DNA of 64,000 bases, taken from NCBI RefSeq assembly GCF_040560245.1, contig NZ_JAKMWP010000003.1; one strand, 5' to 3'. The notes beneath the pieces were generated by a model, which saw only the letters and a program-made list of their open reading frames with translations, was not told the origin of the DNA and searched no databases. Origin of the DNA: Morganella sibonii (GTDB lineage: Bacteria; Pseudomonadota; Gammaproteobacteria; Enterobacterales; Enterobacteriaceae). Of this stretch, positions 50,611 through 58,802 are shown in pieces (the first letter of the stretch is position 1; the number at the start of each line of letters is the position of its first letter). A program made the position numbers and the translations under genes.

Positions 50611-51614
50611 CAGAAATATCTCCGCAGATCCATCCCTTTATATAATTCTGCCACATCTTCTGCATAACCGTTAAACAGTAATGTCGGTTGCCGTGTTGTC
50701 CGGCCTAACCCTCCGGAGCCGATAAAACGTTCTGTGGCCTGCGACCAGCGCGGATGATCAACCTGCGGGTTTACATTGGCATAAAAACCATATTCACGGG
50801 GTGCTGAAAGATTCCATGTGGTCGGCGGCACAGATTCTGTCAGGCGGATTTTAACAATGGATTTTATGCCTTTAAACCCATATTTCCACGGCACCACCAG
50901 CCGGACAGGCGCACCATTTTGTTTCGGCAGTTCTTTTCCGTAAACACCTGTTGCCATCAGTGTCAGAGGATGAAGCGCTTCATCCAGGCGTAACCCTTCA
51001 ATATACGGATACTGAAGCCCGCCCCCGGTAAAACGGCTCTTTTGACCGGGCATTTGTTCCGGGGCATACACCGTCTCAAAAGCAACATATTTCGCTTTGC
51101 TGTTCGGTTCTGCGGCTGACAATAAATCTCTCAGAGGAAAACCGACCCACGGAATAACCATTGACCATGCTTCCACACAGCGCATCCGGTAAATACGCTC
51201 TTCGGCCTGAAATTTATGGCGGATCTCATCGGCATTTAATACCAGAGGCCGGTTAACCTCCCCCTCAACTGTCAGTGTCCATTCATCCGTTTTCAGGGTA
51301 TGTGCGTTTTCAGCCGGGTCCGATTTATTCAGGCCGAATTCATAAAAATTATTATAACCGGTCACTTTATCTTCCGGCGTTAATACCAGGCCGGACTGAT
51401 ACTGTTCAGGTTTTGTATAACTGAGGTCTTTTAAGATTGTCTCCGGAACTCCGGGCTTATCATCGCCGGAAAACCACGAAAACAGACCGGCGCTGACTGA
51501 CGGGCTGACCATTAATCCGGCAGTACCGGCACCTAATAACTTAAGCAGATTCCTGCGCTTCATCATAAATACAGATTCCGGTGTAATCTCAGATGATCGT
51601 ATTATTTTTTTCAT
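50610..51614 (-). CDS. msrP: Periplasmic methionine sulfoxide reductase MsrP (molybdoenzyme)
   Basis: A 334-residue sulfite-oxidase-family protein. A Tat signal with KRRNLLKLLGAG (about 19-30) is followed by GYNNFYEFG and YRMRCVEAWSM, whose Cys ligates the Mo-molybdopterin, and WKYGFKGIKSIV. It repairs oxidised Met in envelope proteins, with MsrQ as electron donor. 96 nt after hprS, with an HprR/CusR-type box in between. Confidence 0.95.
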   Translation of the reverse strand: MKKIIRSSEITPESVFMMKRRNLLKLLGAGTAGLMVSPSVSAGLFSWFSGDDKPGVPETILKDLSYTKPEQYQSGLVLTPEDKVTGYNNFYEFGLNKSDPAENAHTLKTDEWTLTVEGEVNRPLVLNADEIRHKFQAEERIYRMRCVEAWSMVIPWVGFPLRDLLSAAEPNSKAKYVAFETVYAPEQMPGQKSRFTGGGLQYPYIEGLRLDEALHPLTLMATGVYGKELPKQNGAPVRLVVPWKYGFKGIKSIVKIRLTESVPPTTWNLSAPREYGFYANVNPQVDHPRWSQATERFIGSGGLGRTTRQPTLLFNGYAEDVAELYKGMDLRRYF

Positions 51615-51698
51615 GATGAGTCCTTGTATTCAACAATCACAGTAATAACATTCCGTAACTGTTATACCGCATAATCTGAATTTAAAGCTGACAGGACG

Positions 51699-51714
51699 AT
51701 GACAAATTTGTCAT
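51699..51714. promoter_or_regulatory. HprR/CusR-type box upstream of msrP
   Basis: A perfect 16-bp palindrome ATGACAAATTTGTCAT, matching the CusR/HprR box (ATGACAA-NN-TTGTCAT). It overlaps the last codon and stop of hprS and lies about 85 nt upstream of the msrP start, so HprR likely activates msrPQ from an internal promoter. Confidence 0.75.
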
Positions 51715-53087
51715 GAAAGGGACTGAACATCCGGGAAAATTAAGGTTACCGTATTATATGAGCCGGTACGTTCAAATCTGACCTCACCTGAATGCAGTTC
51801 TGTTATTGCCTGAACAATCGATAAGCCCAACCCGCTTCCTTCGGACGTTCTCGCATTATCTCCGCGCCAGAAACGGGTAAAGACCTGTTCACTGTTTTCA
51901 ATAACATCACCTTCATTCATCACTGAAATGACGGTGCTGCCATGAGTTTTTTCCGCAAGGGTAATAACCTCTGTATTGTTATATGAGTATTTAATCGCGT
52001 TTGATACCACATTAATCATAATCTGCATCAGCAAGACCCTGTCGGCTGACACCGTCACATCCGGTATTTTATTAATTAACCGGATATTTTTCTCATCCGC
52101 ATAAAATGCCAGTAATTCATAAATATCCTCAACCAACTCAGAAACAATGACAGGCTCCCGCTTCAGAATAATATTTTTATTCTCTGCTCTGGCGATAAAC
52201 AGAATGTTTTGTATTATTTTTGCCAGTTTATCCAGTTCTTCTGTATTACTGGCGATAATCGCTTCATACTCATCCGCAGTGCGTGTTTTTTGCAATGTGA
52301 TTTCATTCTGAATTTTAATGGCATTAATGGGTGTTCTTAATTCATGCGCTAAATCATCCGCAAGTTGTGTCAGCCTGGCAAAATCATTTTTCAGCCGTGA
52401 GCGCATGATATTCAGTGAATCGCCCAGACTTTTCAGTTCATCCGGTAACCGGCTGATATCCACTGTCTGTCCCAGAGAGTGCAGATCTGTTTTCGCCGTG
52501 ATCCGGCTGAGATGTGCAATATCCTGCAATCCCCGGCGGATAAGCCATATACTGAAGACGACCATCAGGAGGATAGCGATAACCGAAACAATCAGGCTTT
52601 GCTGTAAATATCCGCGTAAAACACTACTGCGATCAACAGAACGCTTTGCCAGCGTGACATACAACTTACCTTCGGGGGTCTCAGTCTCAAAATTAATCAC
52701 GGAAACCGGCATGTTATCATCGGTATTTTGGTATGAGATTGAAGGCGTTTCCTGATTATCCGGATAATTAAGTTTGTCCCGTGTATTCAAGGTGATCTCC
52801 GGGTTGGTATCCACAATCACACGATTATCAGCATCCGTTATCTTAATAACGTCCTGCCGCATATCCATCATCCGCCGGAAATAAACAGGCAACGATTTAA
52901 TATCAATACCACTGACAATCAGTTTAGCCAGTTGATCGGCCCGGTTAATCAGGATGTCATCATCTTTTGAGGCAAGTTCATTTTTCAGCGAGTGATAAAG
53001 GATCAGTGTGACAAACCCGGCGTTTGCCACCATCAGCAATATAAATAATGAGACAATTTTAAATCTCAGTGAGCGTATTTTCATCAT
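51711..53087 (-). CDS. hprS: Sensor histidine kinase HprS
   Basis: A 458-residue sensor with two membrane helices (FKIVSLFILLMVANAGFVTLIL near 9-30 and IVSVIAILLMVVFSIWLI near 165-185) enclosing a periplasmic domain, then HAMP, the H-box DDLAHELRTPINAIK (His near 250), N-box MINVVSNAIKYS and G-box GSGLGLSIV. In E. coli HprS senses H2O2/HOCl and controls msrPQ. CusS is a close relative, but the link to msrPQ favours HprS. Start overlaps hprR by ATGA. Confidence 0.9.
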   Translation of the reverse strand: MMKIRSLRFKIVSLFILLMVANAGFVTLILYHSLKNELASKDDDILINRADQLAKLIVSGIDIKSLPVYFRRMMDMRQDVIKITDADNRVIVDTNPEITLNTRDKLNYPDNQETPSISYQNTDDNMPVSVINFETETPEGKLYVTLAKRSVDRSSVLRGYLQQSLIVSVIAILLMVVFSIWLIRRGLQDIAHLSRITAKTDLHSLGQTVDISRLPDELKSLGDSLNIMRSRLKNDFARLTQLADDLAHELRTPINAIKIQNEITLQKTRTADEYEAIIASNTEELDKLAKIIQNILFIARAENKNIILKREPVIVSELVEDIYELLAFYADEKNIRLINKIPDVTVSADRVLLMQIMINVVSNAIKYSYNNTEVITLAEKTHGSTVISVMNEGDVIENSEQVFTRFWRGDNARTSEGSGLGLSIVQAITELHSGEVRFERTGSYNTVTLIFPDVQSLS

Positions 53088-53752
53088 TCAGATCCGTTCA
53101 GGCGGTATCCCATACCACGGACAGTTTCAATTAATTTACGATCATGACCGTCATCTATTTTTTTTCTGAGCCGCCGGACAGCCACATCGACAATATTGGT
53201 ATCACTCTCAAAATCCATTCCCCACACCTCACCGGCAATCAGAGTTCTGGGCAGGATCTCCCCGGAATGCTGCGCAAAAAAGAGCAACAGAGAATATTCC
53301 TGACGTGTCAGCGGTATTTTCAGTCCAGCCCGCTGTACGTCATGACGGGTAAGATCAATGCTGAGATCGGCAATTTCAATTACCCCGGAATCAGGCTGAC
53401 AGGTACGCAGCTGATTCCGGACTCTTGCCAGTAATTCGGAGAATGAAAACGGTTTAACCAGATAATCATTCGCTCCCAGTTCCAGTCCTTTTACCCGGTC
53501 AGCAACCGCATCCCTGGCCGTCAGACAAATAACCGGTACCATTTTGGAGGTTCTCAATATTCTCAGCACTTCCCAGCCATCCATACCGGGCAACATAATA
53601 TCAAGAATAACCAGCCGGTAATTATTTTCCAGAGCGAGATACAATCCATCCCTGCCATCCGCAGTGATATCAACAATAAACCCGGCTTCCTCTAATCCCT
53701 TTTTAACCCAGCTGCCGGTCTTTTCATGATCTTCAATCAGTAATATTTTCAT
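53084..53752 (-). CDS. hprR: Response regulator HprR
   Basis: A 222-residue OmpR/PhoB-type regulator. The receiver has the acidic pocket (ED near residue 8), the phospho-acceptor Asp in LVILDIMLPGMDG near 51, and Lys in NDYLVKPFSFSELLARV. The winged helix ends RLRKKIDDGHDRKLIETVRGMGYRL. The ATG at 53752 (MKILLIEDHEKTG) was chosen by alignment; a frame extends to 53782. It heads the hprR-hprS-msrP-msrQ operon. The E. coli neighbour hiuH is absent. Confidence 0.91.
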   Translation of the reverse strand: MKILLIEDHEKTGSWVKKGLEEAGFIVDITADGRDGLYLALENNYRLVILDIMLPGMDGWEVLRILRTSKMVPVICLTARDAVADRVKGLELGANDYLVKPFSFSELLARVRNQLRTCQPDSGVIEIADLSIDLTRHDVQRAGLKIPLTRQEYSLLLFFAQHSGEILPRTLIAGEVWGMDFESDTNIVDVAVRRLRKKIDDGHDRKLIETVRGMGYRLNGSE

Positions 53753-53871
53753 TTTTATAATCCGGAATTTTGTCTGGTACATCCTGCATCAGTGTATTTT
53801 AATTCCGGACATAAAAAAACAGCAGACCAGTGCCACGCCTGAACGTGACACCTCAGATCCGTTATCTTAAT

Positions 53872-54804
53872 TTATAATGTCAAAATCCGTTCCGCTATCA
53901 GCGACATCAGCACATCTGCCTGCACATCAGTGATGATCGTGGTATTAATATGAGGCTCATCGATACGGCACTGCTTTTCAGTACCGCTCTGCACATCCGG
54001 CACAATTGCATGACTGAAGCCAAAGAGCCTGCGTGACTCATATTCAATATCAACATGCCCGCTGACCCCTGAAAAAATATCAGGGCGGATTAAATACGCA
54101 ATCACACAGGGATCATGCAGGAAAGGATCAAATTCCGCATATCCGCGGGCCATTTTTGCTGCGATTCCGGCAATAGCGCCACCCTGCTCTAATTCCCGGC
54201 ATAACCCCGCCCGGATATCCGCTTTGTGGGTCACATCCAGCCCCAGCATGGTAATATGCTCTGCGCTGTCAAAAACGATATGTGCCGCATGCGGGTCGAC
54301 ATAGAAATTAAATTCCGCGGCCGGCGTGATATTTCCGCGGCGAAATGCTGCGCCTCCCATCAGTACAATATCTTTCACATTATCTCTGAGCCCCGGCTCT
54401 TTCAGCATTGCCATTGCAATATTGGTCAGCGGAGCTGTCGGGCACAGTGTGACTTCACCGGGATTGGACATCACGGTATCAATAATAAAATCCACCGCGT
54501 GTTTTTCTGAATAACGGTAAGGGGATTCAGGTAATGTTACGCCCGCCAGGCCGTCGCTGCCGTGTACGGCTGTTTTGTTTCCCCGCCGTGCCAGCAGAGG
54601 ACGCCCGCAGCCTTTGGCCAGCGGTATATCCGGACGCGACACAAGTGCGAGTATCCTGCGGGCGTTTTCATAAATCTTATCCTGTTCAACGTTACCGGCC
54701 ACTGTCGTGATCCCCAGAACCTCAATTTCAGGAGACGCCAGTGCAAGCAAAATCGCAATAGCATCATCCACACCCGGATCACAATCCATAATAATTTTCG
54801 TCAT
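53872..54804 (-). CDS. Inosine-uridine preferring nucleoside hydrolase
   Basis: A 310-residue IUNH enzyme (Rih family). The N-terminal Ca2+-binding motif DCDPGVDDAIAI (about residues 6-17), NVEQDKIYENARRIL, ADFNFYVDPHAAHIVF-like region (AAEFNFYVDPHAAHIVFDS) and the HDPCVIAYL motif with catalytic His near 235 are all present. Splits ribonucleosides into base and ribose. Downstream of the nucleoside transporter in the same operon. RihA, B and C cannot be told apart by eye. Start fixed by AGGAGAGG. Confidence 0.9.
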   Translation of the reverse strand: MTKIIMDCDPGVDDAIAILLALASPEIEVLGITTVAGNVEQDKIYENARRILALVSRPDIPLAKGCGRPLLARRGNKTAVHGSDGLAGVTLPESPYRYSEKHAVDFIIDTVMSNPGEVTLCPTAPLTNIAMAMLKEPGLRDNVKDIVLMGGAAFRRGNITPAAEFNFYVDPHAAHIVFDSAEHITMLGLDVTHKADIRAGLCRELEQGGAIAGIAAKMARGYAEFDPFLHDPCVIAYLIRPDIFSGVSGHVDIEYESRRLFGFSHAIVPDVQSGTEKQCRIDEPHINTTIITDVQADVLMSLIAERILTL

Positions 54805-54854
54805 ATAACCTCTCCTCTGATCACTCATATGATGTACTTAATCACAATACAGGC

Positions 54855-56048
54855 TTAACTCTGTCCTGCAAAAATACCGGCCATTGTCGCTGACAGGCAA
54901 CTGACCAGTGTTGAGCCGATAATCAGCCGGAACGTATTTGCCGCTATTATTTTTCCGTGTTTTTTGCTAATCGCGGAAACGCAGCCGATAATCATTCCCA
55001 CCGAGCCGAAATTTGCAAATGAAATCAGAAAAACGGACATAATAGTTTCTGTTCTCAGGCTGAGATCGTCTATTTTTATATAATCAATCATTGCCACAAA
55101 TTCATTGGCCAGCACCTTTGTGGCAATAATCTGCCCGAGCCGGATGCTGTCCTCCCACGGTACTCCCAGCACAAAAGCAAGCGGTGAAAAAATATAACCG
55201 AGGATACCCTGAAAACTTATCCCTGCAATGTGTAAAAACACATCATTTAATAAACTGATTAACGCAATAAACCCCAGAATAATAGGAACTATCGCCAGGA
55301 TAAGTTTAAAACCATCCTGCATATGTTCGGTTATTACTTCAAAAAAGCTGTGCCGTTCATCGTTCACACCTGAAAAATTCTCCGGAATATCGACCGGATC
55401 ACCGGGATTAATAACAGAAACAATAACAAACGTACTGAAAAAATTCAGGCACACACCGATAATAACAAACTGCGGTGATATCATTTGTGTATAAGCCCCC
55501 AGTATTGCGATATCGACAGTTGATAATGAGCATGCCGCAATAGTGTACATTTGTGGCTTTGTCAGATTGGGTATATATTCTTTTATCGATACATAAACTG
55601 CCATCATACCTACCGCAACAGCACTGACAGCTGAAAAGGACTCAAGCTTGCCGACTTTCGCTATTTTATTAATAAGATAGCCTATAGTGATAATAATTAA
55701 CCTGAGAATACCAAAATATTTTAAGATCCCGATAACCGCACAAATAAATACCAGCGGCATCAGTGCGGCAATAACAAATATTATGGGTTTTTTAGCCGTA
55801 ATATCACCGAATACAAAATCTATCCCCTTGTTAGCATGGTAAATCAAATACTCAATACCACCTGATGCAGTATGAAGTATTGCCAGTCCGGCAGAGGTAT
55901 GCAGAAGTGCATAAGCCACCGCGCCTTCCAGTAATAACAATACGATTATCGGAACACATTTTCGTTTGATATCTCCGGCCTTAAAACTGACAGAAGCCGC
56001 TGCAATAAAAATTACGATAAGGCTGATAATGAAAATTAAATACTTCAT
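54855..56048 (-). CDS. Concentrative nucleoside transporter (NupC/CNT family)
   Basis: A 397-residue membrane protein with about ten hydrophobic segments. CNT motifs are VSIKEYIPNLTKPQMYTIAACSLSTV near 165, GVPWEDSIRLGQIIATKVLANEFVA near 305, and SFANFGSVGMIIGCVSAI near 345. Imports nucleosides by Na+ or H+ symport, supplying the co-transcribed hydrolase. ATG at 56048 has AGAGG 5 nt upstream. Confidence 0.9.
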   Translation of the reverse strand: MKYLIFIISLIVIFIAAASVSFKAGDIKRKCVPIIVLLLLEGAVAYALLHTSAGLAILHTASGGIEYLIYHANKGIDFVFGDITAKKPIIFVIAALMPLVFICAVIGILKYFGILRLIIITIGYLINKIAKVGKLESFSAVSAVAVGMMAVYVSIKEYIPNLTKPQMYTIAACSLSTVDIAILGAYTQMISPQFVIIGVCLNFFSTFVIVSVINPGDPVDIPENFSGVNDERHSFFEVITEHMQDGFKLILAIVPIILGFIALISLLNDVFLHIAGISFQGILGYIFSPLAFVLGVPWEDSIRLGQIIATKVLANEFVAMIDYIKIDDLSLRTETIMSVFLISFANFGSVGMIIGCVSAISKKHGKIIAANTFRLIIGSTLVSCLSATMAGIFAGQS

Positions 56049-56103
56049 AAAAACCTCTGTCATCTTTTATATTAATTGTATGGATTATTTATGTGATATT
56101 CCT

Positions 56104-57303
56104 TTACATACATTCCTTTTTCAGTCTGACTTCGACACTGCTCCCGGACGGCATAGACGACGCACCTTTTTTTTCAACCGCCAGCGATCCGTACGCGACC
56201 GCAAATTTCACCGCCTCATCCATATTCCGGCCTTCGACCAGTCTGGCTGCCAGCGCCCCCGTGAAAGCATCACCGGCGCCGCTGGTATCAACCACAGACG
56301 CATTTATAGCGTTGTAATGTTTCATCACCGAACCGTTAAAATAAAGCGCACCGTTATCACCAAGCGTCATGATGATCTCTTTCACGCCCAGAGCATGTAT
56401 TACTCTTATAGCCTGTTCTGCAGAATGCAGATTACTGATTTTAATACCTGATATAAGTTCCGCTTCTGTCCCGTTAGGTATTAATAAATCTACCGAGGAT
56501 AAATACGGCATAATATCCTGTGAATATGGCGCCGGATTAATAATGACATAGCAACCACACATTTTTGCCATCTCAACAGCAAAAAGAGTAATATCCATAT
56601 TATTCTCAAGCTGAGTAAGAAATATCTTCGCAGATTTTAGATTGTTAATATCTGATAATATTTCTGATTTCGTTATCGTGGCATTGGCCCCCTGATCAAT
56701 AATAATGCTGTTATTACCGGTAAGGTTTTCAACCATCACCAATGCACTGCCGGTTTTTGCCTTAATATCCTTAATTAAGGTATATGATCCTATCTTAGTG
56801 GAACTGAAGTATTTTTCCGCATCCGTACCGAATGCATCATCGCCCACTTTAACAAAAAGATGTACATGACTGTTTAGTTCTGATGCTGCAATGGCCTGAT
56901 TAGCCCCTTTACCTCCCGGATAAAAACGGGTTGATATTGCTCTGACTGTCTCACCGACAGACGGAAATCGTTCAACTTCAGTAACCACATCTAAATTAAA
57001 TGATCCGAGGATATATAACAGACATTTATTTTCATTTGTCTTCCTCTTATCCTGACTCACAGATTCAACATTAAAAACCCTGGCTTCATTAACTGTTCTG
57101 TTTATAACCTCTTCCGGATTGTTTTTCTGTAATTTAACACCGCCATGAAACTTGGTTGCCACACCTGATAATTGTAATTCACCGATATAGCGCCTTATTG
57201 TTCTTTCTGAAACATGCAGCAGCGCACTGAGTTCTTTTACATAAACAACATTATCTTTAATTAGTTTATTCCGGATAAAGGCAAGACTGTTTTTTTTCTT
57301 CAT
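56104..57303 (-). CDS. DeoR-type HTH and ribokinase fusion protein
   Basis: A 399-residue two-domain protein. Residues 1-55 are a DeoR helix-turn-helix (ELSALLHVSERTIRRYIGELQLSGVATKFHGGV). A linker of about 35 residues leads to a full PfkB/ribokinase domain: ILGSFNLDVVTEVERFPSVGE near 93, FYPGGKGANQAIAA near 120, and the anion-hole/catalytic VVDTSGAGDAFTGALAARLVEG near 345. It likely phosphorylates ribose (or a nucleoside) produced by the hydrolase and also represses the operon, sensing its substrate. ATG at 57303 has GAGGAA upstream; a longer ATG at 57315 does not. Heads the operon. A DNA-binding kinase of this kind is unusual. Confidence 0.85.
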   Translation of the reverse strand: MKKKNSLAFIRNKLIKDNVVYVKELSALLHVSERTIRRYIGELQLSGVATKFHGGVKLQKNNPEEVINRTVNEARVFNVESVSQDKRKTNENKCLLYILGSFNLDVVTEVERFPSVGETVRAISTRFYPGGKGANQAIAASELNSHVHLFVKVGDDAFGTDAEKYFSSTKIGSYTLIKDIKAKTGSALVMVENLTGNNSIIIDQGANATITKSEILSDINNLKSAKIFLTQLENNMDITLFAVEMAKMCGCYVIINPAPYSQDIMPYLSSVDLLIPNGTEAELISGIKISNLHSAEQAIRVIHALGVKEIIMTLGDNGALYFNGSVMKHYNAINASVVDTSGAGDAFTGALAARLVEGRNMDEAVKFAVAYGSLAVEKKGASSMPSGSSVEVRLKKECM

Positions 57304-57366
57304 ACAGTTCCTCATTTTTTTAGATTAGTGTTTTCTCCCGATAATTCTGTCAGCACTGTCACGTTT

Positions 57367-57386
57367 ATTGTCCGGATTCGGACAAT
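57367..57386. promoter_or_regulatory. Putative operator of the HTH-ribokinase regulator
   Basis: A perfect 8-bp inverted repeat ATTGTCCG-GATT-CGGACAAT, followed 4 nt later by another TGTCCG half. It lies 64 nt upstream of the first gene of the nucleoside operon. The assignment to the DeoR-like domain is by position. Confidence 0.5.
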
Positions 57387-57550
57387 TTGCTGTCCGTTTT
57401 TATCAGAGCCTGACAATTTAACCGTAAAATAAATAGTGAAATGAAAATTAATCTGTATATCTGGTTATGAGGATGCAGATACGTGATTATACGTATCTGA
57501 CAGTATGACTGAAGATGTCTGAAAAGGTGTACTTTTTTACTGACATAAAA

Positions 57551-57580
57551 AATCCGGAAATACAGATGTATTTCCGGATT
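57551..57580 (-). terminator. Terminator of mdtJI
   Basis: A 13-bp perfect stem AATCCGGAAATAC / GTATTTCCGGATT with loop AGAT; on the minus strand it is followed by TTTT, 48 nt past the mdtI stop. Confidence 0.9.
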
Positions 57581-57627
57581 CAGATAATGACAGGATCACT
57601 GTGCTGATCCTTAATTGCCGGTGACAA

Positions 57628-57960
57628 TCAGGCAAACTTAATCATCACCATTCCCAGCAGAAGCAGAATAATCCCGCCCCAGCCTTTGTAATTCAGGCGC
57701 TGGTTAAACAAAATCCAGCCTGCGGCCACGGTTGCCACAATACCGAATGCTCCCCACAGCGCATACGCAACAGAAAGTTCGATACCGCGGACAGCCAGTG
57801 CCAGACAACTGAACGCGCCCAATACTGCCAGCAGCGATAAAATACCCAGCCACAGACGTTTAAAGCCGTTTGACATTTTGAGCAGGATATTCGCCAGAAT
57901 TTCCAGTACCACGGCCAGCAGCAAAAATGCTCCGTGCCACCATTCAAATGTCGGTAACAT
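57628..57960 (-). CDS. mdtI: Spermidine export protein MdtI
   Basis: A 110-residue SMR-family protein with four membrane helices (FEWWHGAFLLLAVVLEILANILLK, LSVAYALWGAFGIVATVAAGWILF, GWGGIILLLLGMVMIKFA). The Glu in VLEILAN is the conserved membrane-embedded acid. Forms a heterodimer with MdtJ to export spermidine. Starts 1 nt after the mdtJ stop. Confidence 0.94.
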   Translation of the reverse strand: MLPTFEWWHGAFLLLAVVLEILANILLKMSNGFKRLWLGILSLLAVLGAFSCLALAVRGIELSVAYALWGAFGIVATVAAGWILFNQRLNYKGWGGIILLLLGMVMIKFA

Positions 57961-57961
57961 A

Positions 57962-58351
57962 TTACGCCCCTTTCAGCATCTCATTCAGTGGCGCACGAAC
58001 CGGTTTGGCAGCAGGCTGCTTTTTCTGCACTTTTTTGGTGCCGTATTTAATCAGCGTGATACCCGCGATTAACAGTGCCAGACCGCCCAGTTTCAGCGGT
58101 GACAGCGATTCATGGAACCACATCACGCTGAACGTGGTGATAATCAGGATACCGATCCCTTCCCACAGCGCATAAGCCACCCCGAGAGCAACTTTTTTCA
58201 CCGCCATGGAGAGCAGAATATAAGAGGAGGCAATCATGATATACATCACAATCATTCCCGCGCTGCCGCCGGAAACACTCGCGTATTTCATCGACAAGGT
58301 ACCGATCACCTCGGTAATAATGGCTAAGCCTAAAAACATCCAGTAAATCAT
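57962..58351 (-). CDS. mdtJ: Spermidine export protein MdtJ
   Basis: A 129-residue SMR-family partner (MIYWMFLGLAIITEVIGTLSMKYASVS, VALGVAYALWEGIGILIITTFSVMWF) with the conserved membrane Glu near residue 15 and a basic tail of about 25 residues. ATG at 58351 has AGGAGAAATAAC just upstream; the frame extends to 58393 without a ribosome site. Downstream of the mdtU-like upstream frame. Confidence 0.94.
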   Translation of the reverse strand: MIYWMFLGLAIITEVIGTLSMKYASVSGGSAGMIVMYIMIASSYILLSMAVKKVALGVAYALWEGIGILIITTFSVMWFHESLSPLKLGGLALLIAGITLIKYGTKKVQKKQPAAKPVRAPLNEMLKGA

Positions 58352-58449
58352 AGTTATTTCTCCTGATGGACAACGCATACAGGTCATCAGCACAAAACAG
58401 AAAGTTTGCGTGACTGAGTGCGTTTATCGCGAAACGAAAAGAGAAATAG

Positions 58450-58554
58450 CTATAACTCGCCGTACCAGTAGTGTTCGCTTGATACGATAGCGGAAAGGAA
58501 AAGTACATGGGTAGAACGTCGGATTTTAATCCTGCTACTACTGTCGCTTTGCAT
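58450..58554 (-). CDS. mdtU: mdtU-like 34-residue leader peptide of mdtJI
   Basis: An ATG-to-TAG frame of 34 codons, 98 nt upstream of mdtJ on the same strand. It reads MQSDSSSRIKIRRSTHVLF and ends SSEHYWYGEL. E. coli has a 34-residue upstream frame, mdtU, at this place, whose translation couples mdtJI expression to spermidine. The identical length and position make this the likely counterpart, although I cannot compare sequences here. Arg-rich in the middle and aromatic at the end. Confidence 0.6.
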   Translation of the reverse strand: MQSDSSSRIKIRRSTHVLFLSAIVSSEHYWYGEL

Positions 58555-58716
58555 GATGTCTTATTCTTTTGTCTGTCCCCGGACAGGGTGACAACAATGA
58601 AAGAATCCTCCGGTTATTAATATTCATATTATTTTTAGCACAAGTAACCGTTTTCAGCAATGGTGCCGTGAGGTATTTTTAAGTAAATAATTTTATTTTT
58701 TAGACAGTTATAAAAA

Positions 58717-58747
58717 ATGACCACCTTCTTATTCAGAAGATGGTCAT
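58717..58747 (-). terminator. Terminator of zwf
   Basis: A 13-bp stem (one mismatch) ATGACCACCTTCT / AGAAGATGGTCAT with loop TATTC, followed on the minus strand by TTTTTTA. About 55 nt past the zwf stop. Confidence 0.85.
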
Positions 58748-58802
58748 AATTACGCAAATATTGAACCGGTTAACTACCTTTATTGATACCGCAGATGGAT
58801 AA

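Larger units (their letters stand above)
57304..57627. other. Intergenic region, nucleoside operon promoter and mdtJI terminator
   Basis: 324 nt. The left half holds the operator-like palindrome at 57367-57386 and the promoter of the HTH-kinase operon; the right half holds the mdtJI terminator at 57551-57580. No open frame. Confidence 0.5.
58352..58802. other. Intergenic region, mdtUJI leader and zwf 3' region
   Basis: 450 nt between two minus-strand genes. It holds the 34-codon upstream frame (58450-58554), about 100 nt between its stop and mdtJ, a promoter presumably near 58600-58660, and the zwf terminator at 58717-58747. Confidence 0.5.
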
